54,521 nt of DNA from positions 1 through 54,521 of the forward strand of contig JAJDZD010000077.1 in NCBI GenBank assembly GCA_022824865.1. The letters run 5' to 3'. Below are positions 43,222 through 51,964 of this stretch, one piece after another (the first letter of the stretch is position 1; each line of letters starts with the position of its first letter). Origin of the DNA: Chloroflexota bacterium (GTDB lineage: Bacteria; Chloroflexota; UBA11872). The notes beneath the pieces are model-generated. The model searched no databases, was not told the origin of the DNA, and was given only the letters and a program-made list of their open reading frames with translations. A program made the translations under genes and the position numbers.

Positions 43222-43992
43222 ATGAGCCTGCACGTCGCCTTTTGCCTCTGGGGCCTGCCCGACGAACCTGCGGTCGCCACCGCGTTTGCCGCCGAAGCCG
43301 GCTTTCAGTCCGTGGACGTACGCCCCGGCTACTCCAACCTGAAACCCTCGGAGCGCACGCTTCCCATCACCTGCATGGCCGTTGCCCACCTCATGCCGGA
43401 AGGGGCATTGCTGGACGCAATCGAGGACTCGGCCCGTCAGGTCGCCGTTGACCACGTCCGGACCGGCATCCGCGAAGCCCAGGGTCTCGGCATATCCGAC
43501 GTTTATCTCGCGCCGCCAGTTACACCCGATGCGCCCGCGCTAGCTGCGTACCGCGAATCGGCCCTCACACTGGCTGATGAGGCCCAACGCGCCGGCATCC
43601 GCCTCGGCATTGAGCACTTTCCCGGCCGCGGTCTGCCGACGGTCCGCGAAACCCTCGACTTCATCACGGCCTGCGGCCACGCCAACCTGTATTTGCTCCT
43701 GGACGTCGGTCACAACCAGATCGCGGGCGAGTCCGTCGCCGAGTCGATTGAAGCTGCCGGCGATCGACTCCAGTACGTCCACGTTAACGACAACGACGCC
43801 ACGAGTGACCTGCACCTCGGCCTGCTGGAAGGCGTCCAGGACGAAGCCTGGGTCCGTGACGCCCTCCGCGCGGTTGTCGAATCCGACTATGGCGGTCCGG
43901 TCAGCGTCGAAGTCAACATGGCGCTGCCGGATCCCCGAACCTCCGCCGCCAGCAGCCTGTCAATCGTCCGCCGACTGGAACCTGGCGCCTAA
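43222..43992 (+). CDS. Sugar phosphate isomerase/epimerase (AP-endonuclease-2 fold)
   Basis: A 256-aa TIM-barrel enzyme of the xylose-isomerase-like family. Motifs: AAEAGFQSVDVRPGY, GIRLGIEHFPGRGLPTV with the metal-binding Glu-His, YLLLDVGHNQIAGES, LQYVHVNDNDATSDLHLGLLEG. ATG at 43222, 13 bp after glpK. The frame that opens at 42823 lies inside glpK. Its 3' end overlaps the convergent oxidoreductase by 4 bp. The substrate is unknown. Confidence 0.87.
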   Translation: MSLHVAFCLWGLPDEPAVATAFAAEAGFQSVDVRPGYSNLKPSERTLPITCMAVAHLMPEGALLDAIEDSARQVAVDHVRTGIREAQGLGISDVYLAPPVTPDAPALAAYRESALTLADEAQRAGIRLGIEHFPGRGLPTVRETLDFITACGHANLYLLLDVGHNQIAGESVAESIEAAGDRLQYVHVNDNDATSDLHLGLLEGVQDEAWVRDALRAVVESDYGGPVSVEVNMALPDPRTSAASSLSIVRRLEPGA

Positions 43993-44993
43993 ACCCGTCC
44001 GGCCGCCCGGTAGGAGTCGTCAATCAGCTGCACGGCGTTCGCGCAGTCTCGCGGCGTGATCGCCGGCGGATCCCCGCGACCCACCCGCTCCAGGCAGTCC
44101 CGCACGAATCCCGGATAGGCCGACAAGACGGTTACCGGCGTGTCCAGGTGCTCGTTGCGGCCCGGCGCGAGGATCTGCAGGCCGTCCGGAACCGCCTGCA
44201 ACATGGCGTTGGCCCCGGCCACCTTCATCTCGGAGTCCGATTCGTTCGCCGGCCAGGTGGGCATCGTGTAGCCCACCTCCACGTGGACCAGCGTCCCGCT
44301 CGAGCTGCGCAGGGTAGCCAGGGCGTAATCCTCGACTTCCGAGGCGTGGACGATGTTGCTGATGACGGCCGACGCCACCTGCACGTCCTCGCCCAGCAGG
44401 AATCTGGACATGTCCATGCCGTGGCCGCCCAAGTTGGTCAGCGCGCCGCCGCCGGCCTGCGAGCGGTCGAGCATCCACGGCGAGTCCCACTCGACATAAC
44501 GCTGCATCGTCGGCCGGATGATCCGAAACACGATGTGCGAAATCGGCCCGAACTCGTCCGCCGCAATCATCTCCCGCGCCCTCTCCGCCCACGGCGATTG
44601 CCGGTTCGGAAACGGCACCGACACCCAGGCCCCGCGCGCTTCCGCCAGGTCCGCCAGGCCGCTGACCACGTCCGCGCTCGTCCCCATCGGCTTTTCCATC
44701 ATGAATGGAAGGTCCGCCTCGATCAGGAACTGCGCGATCTCCGGCATCTCCACGTGCCGACCCAGCGCGATCACGAATTCCGGCTTCGTCGCGTCGACCA
44801 TCTCGCGGTAGTCGGTGAACGCCGTCGTTTCGTAGCGACTCGCCCGGTCCTCCGCGATCGCGGCGTCACTGTCCGAGACGCCTACCAACTCGATGTCCAG
44901 GTCCAGGTTCTGCAGAACCGTCAGGTAGGCGGCGTCGTAGGTGGAATGCCAGTGGTTGACTTCAATGACGGCGATGCGGCGCGGCGTGCTCAT
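43989..44993 (-). CDS. Gfo/Idh/MocA-family oxidoreductase
   Basis: A 334-aa NAD(P)-dependent dehydrogenase. N-terminal RRIAVIEVNHWHSTYDAAYL, the conserved EKPMGTSADVV (about residue 100), then the substrate domain with GGGALTNLGGHGMDMSRFLLG. The Rossmann glycine pattern is weak, so cofactor binding is less certain than in the other Gfo/Idh/MocA gene. ATG at 44993; a frame running upstream to 45392 overlaps another gene. No NIL domain. Confidence 0.85.
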   Translation of the reverse strand: MSTPRRIAVIEVNHWHSTYDAAYLTVLQNLDLDIELVGVSDSDAAIAEDRASRYETTAFTDYREMVDATKPEFVIALGRHVEMPEIAQFLIEADLPFMMEKPMGTSADVVSGLADLAEARGAWVSVPFPNRQSPWAERAREMIAADEFGPISHIVFRIIRPTMQRYVEWDSPWMLDRSQAGGGALTNLGGHGMDMSRFLLGEDVQVASAVISNIVHASEVEDYALATLRSSSGTLVHVEVGYTMPTWPANESDSEMKVAGANAMLQAVPDGLQILAPGRNEHLDTPVTVLSAYPGFVRDCLERVGRGDPPAITPRDCANAVQLIDDSYRAAGRV

Positions 44994-45083
44994 GGGCGAC
45001 GACTCCCGGGTCCAACAGCGGGACGGTAGCACGAGCCGTCGCAGTAAGCTCTCACCGACGAACCCGTCGAACGAGGTGACGCC

Positions 45084-45569
45084 ATGGGCGCAGAGGATGA
45101 GGACAACAAAGGCTGGGGCCGTCGCATCGACGGCCTGATCAAGCGGGTCGGCGATGAAGTCGGCGGCGAGCGCGGGGAGAAGGTCCGTGAGCGCCTGACG
45201 CAAGCCAAGTCGCGAGTCGAAGCCGGACTGGAGAGTGACGAGGCCCGCCGGGTCCGCACCGAAATGACGGCGATTGGCGACAAGGCCATGGAGCGCGTCG
45301 ACGACGCCCTCCGGCACGAGCGCACGCAGCAGGTCGTCAAGCGAGTCGACGCCACCCTCACCGGAATCGGCGACCGCCTGCGCGGCGACCACGCAGAGCC
45401 CCCAACGGCCGCACCGACACCGAATGCGCGAGCCGAAGCTCGATCGGAAGAAGCGACCGCCGAAGCCGACGAGTCAGCTGCGGCAAGCGATGCGGCGCCC
45501 GGCGCCGGTGAGGTATCACCCGAGATTTCCACAAACGGCGAGGACGAAACAACTTCCAGGAACGCTTGA
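45084..45569 (+). CDS. Small helical protein with acidic disordered tail
   Basis: A 161-aa protein. GAGGTG lies 6 nt before the ATG. The N-terminal 100 residues are charged, helical and Arg/Glu-rich (RRIDGLIKRVGDEVGGERGEKVRERL ... VDATLTGIGDRL). The remainder is Ala/Glu/Thr-rich and probably disordered. I recognise no family. It is a plausible gene because of the ribosome site and composition. Confidence 0.55.
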   Translation: MGAEDEDNKGWGRRIDGLIKRVGDEVGGERGEKVRERLTQAKSRVEAGLESDEARRVRTEMTAIGDKAMERVDDALRHERTQQVVKRVDATLTGIGDRLRGDHAEPPTAAPTPNARAEARSEEATAEADESAAASDAAPGAGEVSPEISTNGEDETTSRNA

Positions 45570-45604
45570 TCTCCTCCCGCTAGCGGAGCGTGGGCTGCGA
45601 TGAG

Positions 45605-46801
45605 CTACCTGCGCCCGTGCAGCAGCAACCGCGCCAGGCTCCGCCACGACAGCGCCGTGCCCTCGCCCACCAGCAGTTCGATGCCTTCCCGCACAAACTC
45701 CGGGCGTCGTCGCGCCGCCCGTACGCCGAAGTCCGCAATCCAGGCCCGCTGCGCCAGCCACTTGGCTCGCGCCGACGCCCGGAAGTGCTCGCCAAATCGT
45801 TCCCGAAACCACCCGTCGAATCCATCGAACGGCCGATCGTCGGCTCCTGACTGCACCGCCCGCACTGCTCGGCTCGCCGCCTCGATGCCCGCCGCCATCC
45901 CGTAGGCAATTCCCTCGCCCGAGAACGGGTTGATCATCGACCCGGCGTCTCCCACCAGCGCCACGCGCCCGTGCACCAACGGCGGAACGTGACTGGCGAA
46001 CGGCAGCATGTAGGCCCGCGACCGCTTCGGATCCAGCGCCTGGTGCTCGCTCGACTGCAGAAAGTCTCGTAGCAGATCCGGCAGTCGTCGCTCCTGCCGC
46101 CGGAAGCGGGCGGCGTCGATCATGACCCCCACATTCGCGCCCTGCGCGTCAATCGGGAAGACCCACCCGTACGCCGGCAGCAATTCGCGCTTGAAGTAAA
46201 ACGCCATGTGCTCGAACCCGCCGGGCCGCTCCACGTATGCGCGAATAGCCACGCCCGTGTGCGCTGGGTCGTTGTACGCCACGCCCAATAACCGCCGGAC
46301 GTCCGACCGCGCCCCATCGGCCGCGATTACAGCCTTCGCACTGATGACACTCGATCCATTCGGCCCGCTCGCCTCGACTCGAACCGGCCCACCGTGGGTC
46401 GAGTCCAGTCCCTCAAGCCGACTATCGGTCCATACGTCCGCGCCCGCGTCTTGAGCGAGTGTCAGCAGGGCATCGTCAAACTCCGACCGGGGCACTACGT
46501 ATCCACGCGCGCTCTCGCCAATCGCCGGCAGTTCGCCCACCACCTCGGCCCCCGACGGCGCCACGATCTTCAGCCGCTCGACAGGCCGGCGCCCCCGCAC
46601 AATCTCGGCGGCGTCCAGATCCGCCAGCCGCGCCACGACCCCGGGCCCCAGCCCATCGCCGCAGGCCTTGTCGCGCGGAAACCGCTGGCGATCCAGCACC
46701 AGCGTTTGAAGCTCCGGCGCCGCCTGGCGCGCCGCCAGCGCCGCGGCCGCACCCGCGGGACCGCCCCCAACCACCAGCAGGTCGCACGCTCGGACATCCA
46801 C
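45605..46801 (-). CDS. Geranylgeranyl-reductase-family FAD-dependent oxidoreductase
   Basis: A 398-aa flavoprotein. N-terminal FAD motif LLVVGGGPAGAAAALAARQA, GDGLGPGVVARL, RGYVVPRSEFDDALL and the C-terminal GDAGSMINPFSGEGIAYGMAAG. The family reduces isoprenoid double bonds or performs related chemistry. The product is unclear: menaquinone or isoprenoid saturation are options. Divergent from the FGGY kinase gene. Confidence 0.85.
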   Translation of the reverse strand: MDVRACDLLVVGGGPAGAAAALAARQAAPELQTLVLDRQRFPRDKACGDGLGPGVVARLADLDAAEIVRGRRPVERLKIVAPSGAEVVGELPAIGESARGYVVPRSEFDDALLTLAQDAGADVWTDSRLEGLDSTHGGPVRVEASGPNGSSVISAKAVIAADGARSDVRRLLGVAYNDPAHTGVAIRAYVERPGGFEHMAFYFKRELLPAYGWVFPIDAQGANVGVMIDAARFRRQERRLPDLLRDFLQSSEHQALDPKRSRAYMLPFASHVPPLVHGRVALVGDAGSMINPFSGEGIAYGMAAGIEAASRAVRAVQSGADDRPFDGFDGWFRERFGEHFRASARAKWLAQRAWIADFGVRAARRRPEFVREGIELLVGEGTALSWRSLARLLLHGRR

Positions 46802-46891
46802 GCTGTGTGCTCTCCCGCCGCCGGGCGCCGCGAAGTATAGAGACGCCCTGCGCCTAAACTGCCGTCACATCGACCGAGCGGGAAGCGTCGC

Positions 46892-48403
46892 ATGGGGCCG
46901 GCGTCCTCCGGCGAGAGTGCTCCTCGCGTGCTCAGCATCGACGTCGGCAGCTCCTCCGTTCGCGCCGCCGCCCACACCGCCGACGGGGCCCCGCTGCCCG
47001 GCAGCGACGCCCAGATCGCTTCCAGCTTCGACACCACGCCCGACGGCGGCGTGCAGATCGACGCGGACGCCCTGTTCGACCGCCTGGCGCAAGCGATCGA
47101 CGTCACCCTCCAGCGCCTTGGCCCGCAGGCCGCCGACCTCCAGGGCGTGGGCGCCAGCGTCTTCGCCTCCAGCGTGCTCGGTGTCAACGCTGCCGGCGAG
47201 CCCCGAACCCCCGTCTACACCTACGCCGACACCCGCTGCGCCGACGATGCCGCCATCCTCCGGCAGGAATGGGACGTGGCGGCCTGCTATGACCGCACGG
47301 GCACGCCCATCCACGCCAGCTACCTGCCGGCCCGCTTTCGGTGGCTCAGGCGGACCCAACCCCACGTTGTCCGCCAGGTCGCCCGCTGGATCACCTTCGG
47401 CGAGTACGCCGCTCAGCGCCTGTTCGGTCGTCCCTGCGGCCTGGGACTGAGCCTCGCCGCCTGGTCCGGCATGCTGAATCGTCGCGAGCTCGACTGGGAC
47501 CTCGCCACCCTCGGCGCCCTCAACATCGATCCAGGCTCGTTGGGCGCCATCGACCCATCCGGCGAGCCGCTATGCGGTCTTGACGATCCCTGGCGGCAAC
47601 GCTGGCCCGCCCTCGCCGACATCCCCTGGTTCCCCGCGCTCGGCGACGGCCTCTGCAGCAACCTGGGCACCGCCCCCGGCGAGGCCGACGCCATCGTCTT
47701 CAACATCGGCACCAGCGCCGCCGTCCGGGCCCTGGTTCAGGGTCCGGTCCGCTCGGTTCCCGCCGGCCTCTGGGAATACCGGGTCGACCGCTCACGATCG
47801 CTGCTGGGCGGCGCCGAAAGCAACGGCGGCATCGTCGTCGCCTGGCTGCGTGACTTCCTACGCGGACTGCAAGGCGACGATCCCGACGACGCTATTGCCC
47901 ACCTGCCGCCCGACGCCCACGGCCTCACGGTGCTTCCCTTCCTGGCCGGCGAACGCAGTCCCGGCTGGGACGACTCCGCCCGCGCCACTATCCACGGCGC
48001 CCGTCTCAACACCCAGCCCGCCGACCTGCTGCTGGCCGGCATGGAAGCCGTCGCCTACCGGCTAGCGGCCATCTACGACCTGCTCGTTCCGGTCATTGGC
48101 GAACCGCATGTCGTCCACGTATCGGGCGGGGCGCCCCAGCGCTCTGACCGTTGGACGCAGATCCTCTCCGACGTCCTCGGCCGCCCGGTCATCCGCTCCG
48201 CCGTCGCCGAACCCACCAGCCGCGGCGCCGCCATCTGGGCGCTGCAGGCGCTCGGCCATGCCGTCCATTCGGATCTCGGGACCGATGGCGAACAGCCGTT
48301 CGACCCCAACCTCTCCAACCACGCCGTCTACCAGGAAGCCAGAGCCCGCCAACGCCGCCTCTACCAGCGCATGGCCGGCGCCGGCGGCCTGGACCTCGTC
48401 TGA
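46892..48403 (+). CDS. FGGY-family carbohydrate kinase (gluconokinase-like)
   Basis: A 503-aa FGGY kinase. N-terminal VLSIDVGSSSVRAAAHTADG (ATP loop), DALFDRLAQAIDVTLQ, NIGTSAAVRALVQG in the second domain, and the C-terminal VVHVSGGAPQRSDRWTQILSDVLGRPV. Pattern and neighbourhood (rpiB, tal, pgi, zwf) favour gluconokinase, giving 6-phosphogluconate, but the substrate is inferred. Separated by 78 bp from rpiB. Confidence 0.83.
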   Translation: MGPASSGESAPRVLSIDVGSSSVRAAAHTADGAPLPGSDAQIASSFDTTPDGGVQIDADALFDRLAQAIDVTLQRLGPQAADLQGVGASVFASSVLGVNAAGEPRTPVYTYADTRCADDAAILRQEWDVAACYDRTGTPIHASYLPARFRWLRRTQPHVVRQVARWITFGEYAAQRLFGRPCGLGLSLAAWSGMLNRRELDWDLATLGALNIDPGSLGAIDPSGEPLCGLDDPWRQRWPALADIPWFPALGDGLCSNLGTAPGEADAIVFNIGTSAAVRALVQGPVRSVPAGLWEYRVDRSRSLLGGAESNGGIVVAWLRDFLRGLQGDDPDDAIAHLPPDAHGLTVLPFLAGERSPGWDDSARATIHGARLNTQPADLLLAGMEAVAYRLAAIYDLLVPVIGEPHVVHVSGGAPQRSDRWTQILSDVLGRPVIRSAVAEPTSRGAAIWALQALGHAVHSDLGTDGEQPFDPNLSNHAVYQEARARQRRLYQRMAGAGGLDLV

Positions 48404-48481
48404 GATGCGCCAACGCCGCGTGCAAAGCTCCTCCGCTTCGCGGAAACTGAGCCAAAGCACGGCGAACCCCTGGAGCCAGGA

Positions 48482-48943
48482 ATGAACGTCGCCATCGGCG
48501 TGGATCACCGCGGCTATGCCATCAAGTCCGACCTCATCGCGATCCTGCGCGCGGCCGGCTGCGAGGTCATCGACTTCGGCGCCCACACCGATGAATCCGT
48601 GGACTACCCCGACTACGCCGCCGCCGTCGCCGAGGCCGTCGCATCCGGCCGGGCCGACCGCGGCATCATCGTCTGCGGCAGCGGCGTCGGCGCTTGCGTG
48701 GCCGCCAACAAGGTTGTGGGCGCCCGTGCGGGCATGTGCCACGACACCTACTCCGCCCGCCAGGGCGTCCAGCACGACGACATGAACGTCCTCTGCCTCG
48801 GCTCCGGCATCGTCGGCCTCTCCCTCATCGAGGAACTCGTCGATGCTTTCCTCGGCGCTGAATTCGCTGTTGACGAGGAGCGCTACGTCCGCCGCCTCCA
48901 CAAGGTTCAGGCCCTCGAACGCGGCGAACGCCTCAGCCCGTAA
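48482..48943 (+). CDS. rpiB: Ribose-5-phosphate isomerase B (RpiB/LacAB family)
   Basis: Interconverts ribose 5-phosphate and ribulose 5-phosphate (153 aa). Motifs: VAIGVDHRGYAIKSDLIAIL, the active-site Cys in GIIVCGSGVGACVAANKVVGARAG and the C-terminal GSGIVGLSLIEELVDAFL. CTGGAGCCAGG lies just before the ATG. The next gene, tal, starts 152 bp later; that spacer may contain a promoter. Confidence 0.9.
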   Translation: MNVAIGVDHRGYAIKSDLIAILRAAGCEVIDFGAHTDESVDYPDYAAAVAEAVASGRADRGIIVCGSGVGACVAANKVVGARAGMCHDTYSARQGVQHDDMNVLCLGSGIVGLSLIEELVDAFLGAEFAVDEERYVRRLHKVQALERGERLSP

Positions 48944-49095
48944 CCCACACCTCCCGCCACCCAACCATCTGTCGGGAATTCACGTTCCCCATTAGCCTCA
49001 TTGGTACGATTGCCGTAGCAGACTTACTCGTGTAAGCCATCCGCTTGCGCGATCGACCTCGGCCGATCACCGTTGCTCAGGCCCCGGAGGTTTCG

Positions 49096-50223
49096 ATGTC
49101 TCGAACCCCGCTGCACGAACTCCACACGCATGGTCAAAGCGTCTGGTTGGACTTTCTCAGCCGGGACCTGGTCGACTCCGGGGAACTCTCCCGCCTCGTC
49201 GCCGAAGAAGGCGTTCGCGGGATGACCTCCAACCCCACGATCTTCCAGGAGGCCATCAAGGGCAGCGATACCTACGACGAGGACATCCGTCGTCTGGGCG
49301 CCGAGGGCCTGACGCCTGAGGAGATGTTCGAAGCCATCGCCGTTGACGACATCGCCGCCGCCTGCGACGTGCTCCGCCCGGTCTACGACGAGTCCGGAAT
49401 GACCGACGGCTTCGTCAGCCTGGAAGTCTCCCCGCGCCTGGCCCACGACACGGAGGGCACTGTCGAGGAAGCCCGCCGCCTGGTCGCCTCAGTCGACCGC
49501 CCAAACCTCATGATCAAGGTTCCCGCCACGCCAGCCGGCCTGCCCGCCGTCGAGACCCTGATCACCGAGGGCGTCAACGTCAATATCACGCTTATCTTTG
49601 CGCAGGCCGTTTACCGCGGCGTCGTGGATGCCTACCTCAGCGCCCTCGAAAACCGGGCCGCGGCCGGCGAGCCGGTGGACGACGTCGCCTCCGTGGCCAG
49701 TACCTTCGTCAGCCGCATCGACACCGCCGTCGACGCTCAGTTGGAAGAACTCCTGGCCGAGCGGGCGGATGACGCCGACGAAATCCGATCCCTCCTCGGC
49801 AAGGTCGCCATCGCCAACTCCAAGGCCGTCTACGAGATCTTCGAAGAGATCTCCGCCTCCGAGCGCTACCAGGCCCTGGCCGCCGACGGCGCTCAACCCC
49901 AGCGCCCCCTCTGGGCCAGCACCAGTACCAAGAACCCCGAGTACCCGCCCACCCTGTATGTGGACGAGCTCATCGGCCCCAACACCGTCAACACCATGCC
50001 CTCCGTCACCATGGACGCCTTCCGCGAGCAGGGCGAGGTACAGCCCACCGTGAGCAGCGACCCGGACTACTGGAGCGGCGTCCTAGAGCGGCTCGCCGCC
50101 CTCGGCGTCGACCTCGACGCCATCATGGATCAGCTCCAGGCAGAGGGCGTCCAGAAGTTCATCGATTCCTACGACGACCTCCTGCAAGACCTCGAGGCCA
50201 AGGCGGGGGCGCTCGCCTCCTAG
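49096..50223 (+). CDS. tal: Transaldolase
   Basis: Transfers a three-carbon unit in the non-oxidative pentose phosphate pathway (375 aa). Motifs: GVRGMTSNPTIFQEAIKGS, the Schiff-base Lys near residue 140 in LMIKVPATPAGLPAVETL, GVNVNITLIFAQAVY and LWASTSTKNPEYPPTLYVDELIG. ATG at 49096 with GGAGG 6 nt upstream. It is followed by pgi after 18 bp; in some bacteria these two are fused. Confidence 0.94.
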   Translation: MSRTPLHELHTHGQSVWLDFLSRDLVDSGELSRLVAEEGVRGMTSNPTIFQEAIKGSDTYDEDIRRLGAEGLTPEEMFEAIAVDDIAAACDVLRPVYDESGMTDGFVSLEVSPRLAHDTEGTVEEARRLVASVDRPNLMIKVPATPAGLPAVETLITEGVNVNITLIFAQAVYRGVVDAYLSALENRAAAGEPVDDVASVASTFVSRIDTAVDAQLEELLAERADDADEIRSLLGKVAIANSKAVYEIFEEISASERYQALAADGAQPQRPLWASTSTKNPEYPPTLYVDELIGPNTVNTMPSVTMDAFREQGEVQPTVSSDPDYWSGVLERLAALGVDLDAIMDQLQAEGVQKFIDSYDDLLQDLEAKAGALAS

Positions 50224-50241
50224 CCGGGAACTGAGGCGGCA

Positions 50242-51951
50242 ATGTCCGGCGACGGTCCCACCGCTCGTTTCGGCCCGGCTACCGATGCCGTTGCCGAAGC
50301 GTTGGATCGCGCCCAGGCCAATGACGTCGCCCGCCGCCTCTGGGCGGCCGATCTATCTCTCTGGACCCAGAACCCCCTCGTCCAGAACCAGATAGCCGAA
50401 AGCCTCGGCTGGCTGCGCGTGGCCGAGGCCATGCGTGCCGGCGTCGACGACCTCACGACCTGGAGCGCCGAGATCGCCGGACAGGTCGACGACGTGGTTC
50501 TTCTCGGCATGGGCGGCAGCAGCCTCGCGCCCGAGGTCATGTCCGCCGTTATTCCCCAGGCCGAGGGCTCGCCCCAACTCACCGTCCTCGACACCACCGA
50601 CCCCGCTGCCATCCGCCGCGTCGAATCCGGCCTTGACCTCAACCGGTCGCTCTTCATCGTCGCCAGCAAGTCCGGCGGCACCCTGGAAACCGCAACGCTC
50701 GCCGAGTACTTCTGGTCGCGCTACGTCGCCGCCGGCGCGGATTCGCCCGGCCGGCACTTCGTCGCCATCACCGATCCCGGCACCAGCCTGGCCGCCCTCG
50801 CGCAGGACCACGCCTACGCCCGCGTCTTCCTCAACCCGCCCGACATCGGCGGCCGCTACTCCGCCCTTTCATTCTTCGGACTCGTCCCCGCGGCGCTCGC
50901 CGGCATTGACCTTGAGCCGCTACTCGACCGCGCCATCGCCGCCGGTCAGAGCTCCGCCGCCAACCCCTCGGTCAATACCAACCCACCAATCACCGTCGGT
51001 GTGGCCCTGGGTGCGCTCGCCCGCACCGGCCGCGACAAGCTCACCCTCGTCCCCTCCGCCTCCCTCCGGCCCGTCGGCGCCTGGGTCGAGCAACTCGTCG
51101 CCGAGAGCACCGGCAAGGAAGGCCAGGGCATCGTGCCCGTCGACGGCGAACCGCTGGGCGAACCCGGCGTCTACGACAACGACCGCGTCTTCATCGAACT
51201 CGCCCTCACCGGCGATTCCGATGACGGCCGCGCCCCGCGCCTCGACGCCCTCGCCGACGCCGGCCACCCGGTCATCACCCTCCCGCTCGACGATCCGTAT
51301 GACCTCGGCGCCCATTTCCTCACCTGGGAACTTGCCACCGCGGTCGCTGGCTCCATGCTTGACATAAATCCATTCGACCAGCCGAGCGTCGCCGAGAGCA
51401 AGGACAACACGGATCGCGTCCTCGGCCAGATCACGGCCACCGGTGCGCCGTTCGATATGCCCGCCGGCCCCAGTGCCAACGGCGTGCTCGCCGCCGGCAG
51501 CCAGGCGCCCGACCTCGCTACCGCCCTCACCGGCTGGCTCAGTTCCGTCAACCCCGGCGACTACATCTCCATCCAGGCCTACCTTGACCGCACGCCAGCG
51601 CACGATGCCGACCTGCGCGCCATCCAGGCCCTACTCCGCGACTCGCTTCACGTTGCCGTCACCCTCGGCTATGGTCCCCGCTTCCTGCACTCCACCGGCC
51701 AGTTGCACAAGGGCGGCCCCGACACCGGCGTCTTCCTGCAGATCACCATCGATCACCAGCACGATGTCGAGGTGTCCGGCCGCAGCTACACCTTCGGCAC
51801 CCTCATCGACGCCCAGGCGCTCGGCGACTTCGAGTCCCTTGCCGCCCGCGAACGCCGCCGCTTTCGCCTGCATCTGAACGACTCGGCAACCGACTTGGAT
51901 CAGGTCGCCACCGCGTTACGCACCGCCCTGCAGAACATCAACATCGCCTGA
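50242..51951 (+). CDS. pgi: Glucose-6-phosphate isomerase
   Basis: Interconverts glucose 6-phosphate and fructose 6-phosphate (569 aa). SIS-domain motifs: VVLLGMGGSSLAPEVM (about residue 89), VASKSGGTLETATLAEYFW and the C-terminal FLHSTGQLHKGGPDTGVFLQIT, typical of the Tal-Pgi type. It is longer than simple Pgi. Separated from tal by 18 bp and from zwf by 13 bp, so part of one operon. Confidence 0.93.
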   Translation: MSGDGPTARFGPATDAVAEALDRAQANDVARRLWAADLSLWTQNPLVQNQIAESLGWLRVAEAMRAGVDDLTTWSAEIAGQVDDVVLLGMGGSSLAPEVMSAVIPQAEGSPQLTVLDTTDPAAIRRVESGLDLNRSLFIVASKSGGTLETATLAEYFWSRYVAAGADSPGRHFVAITDPGTSLAALAQDHAYARVFLNPPDIGGRYSALSFFGLVPAALAGIDLEPLLDRAIAAGQSSAANPSVNTNPPITVGVALGALARTGRDKLTLVPSASLRPVGAWVEQLVAESTGKEGQGIVPVDGEPLGEPGVYDNDRVFIELALTGDSDDGRAPRLDALADAGHPVITLPLDDPYDLGAHFLTWELATAVAGSMLDINPFDQPSVAESKDNTDRVLGQITATGAPFDMPAGPSANGVLAAGSQAPDLATALTGWLSSVNPGDYISIQAYLDRTPAHDADLRAIQALLRDSLHVAVTLGYGPRFLHSTGQLHKGGPDTGVFLQITIDHQHDVEVSGRSYTFGTLIDAQALGDFESLAARERRRFRLHLNDSATDLDQVATALRTALQNINIA

Positions 51952-51964
51952 CGGAGCATTTCCC

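Noticed and set aside
48979..49010. Possible promoter (TTCACG ... TACGAT) upstream of tal
   Set aside because: The spacer is 20 nt, longer than usual for sigma-70, and the boxes are weak, so it is not listed as a feature.
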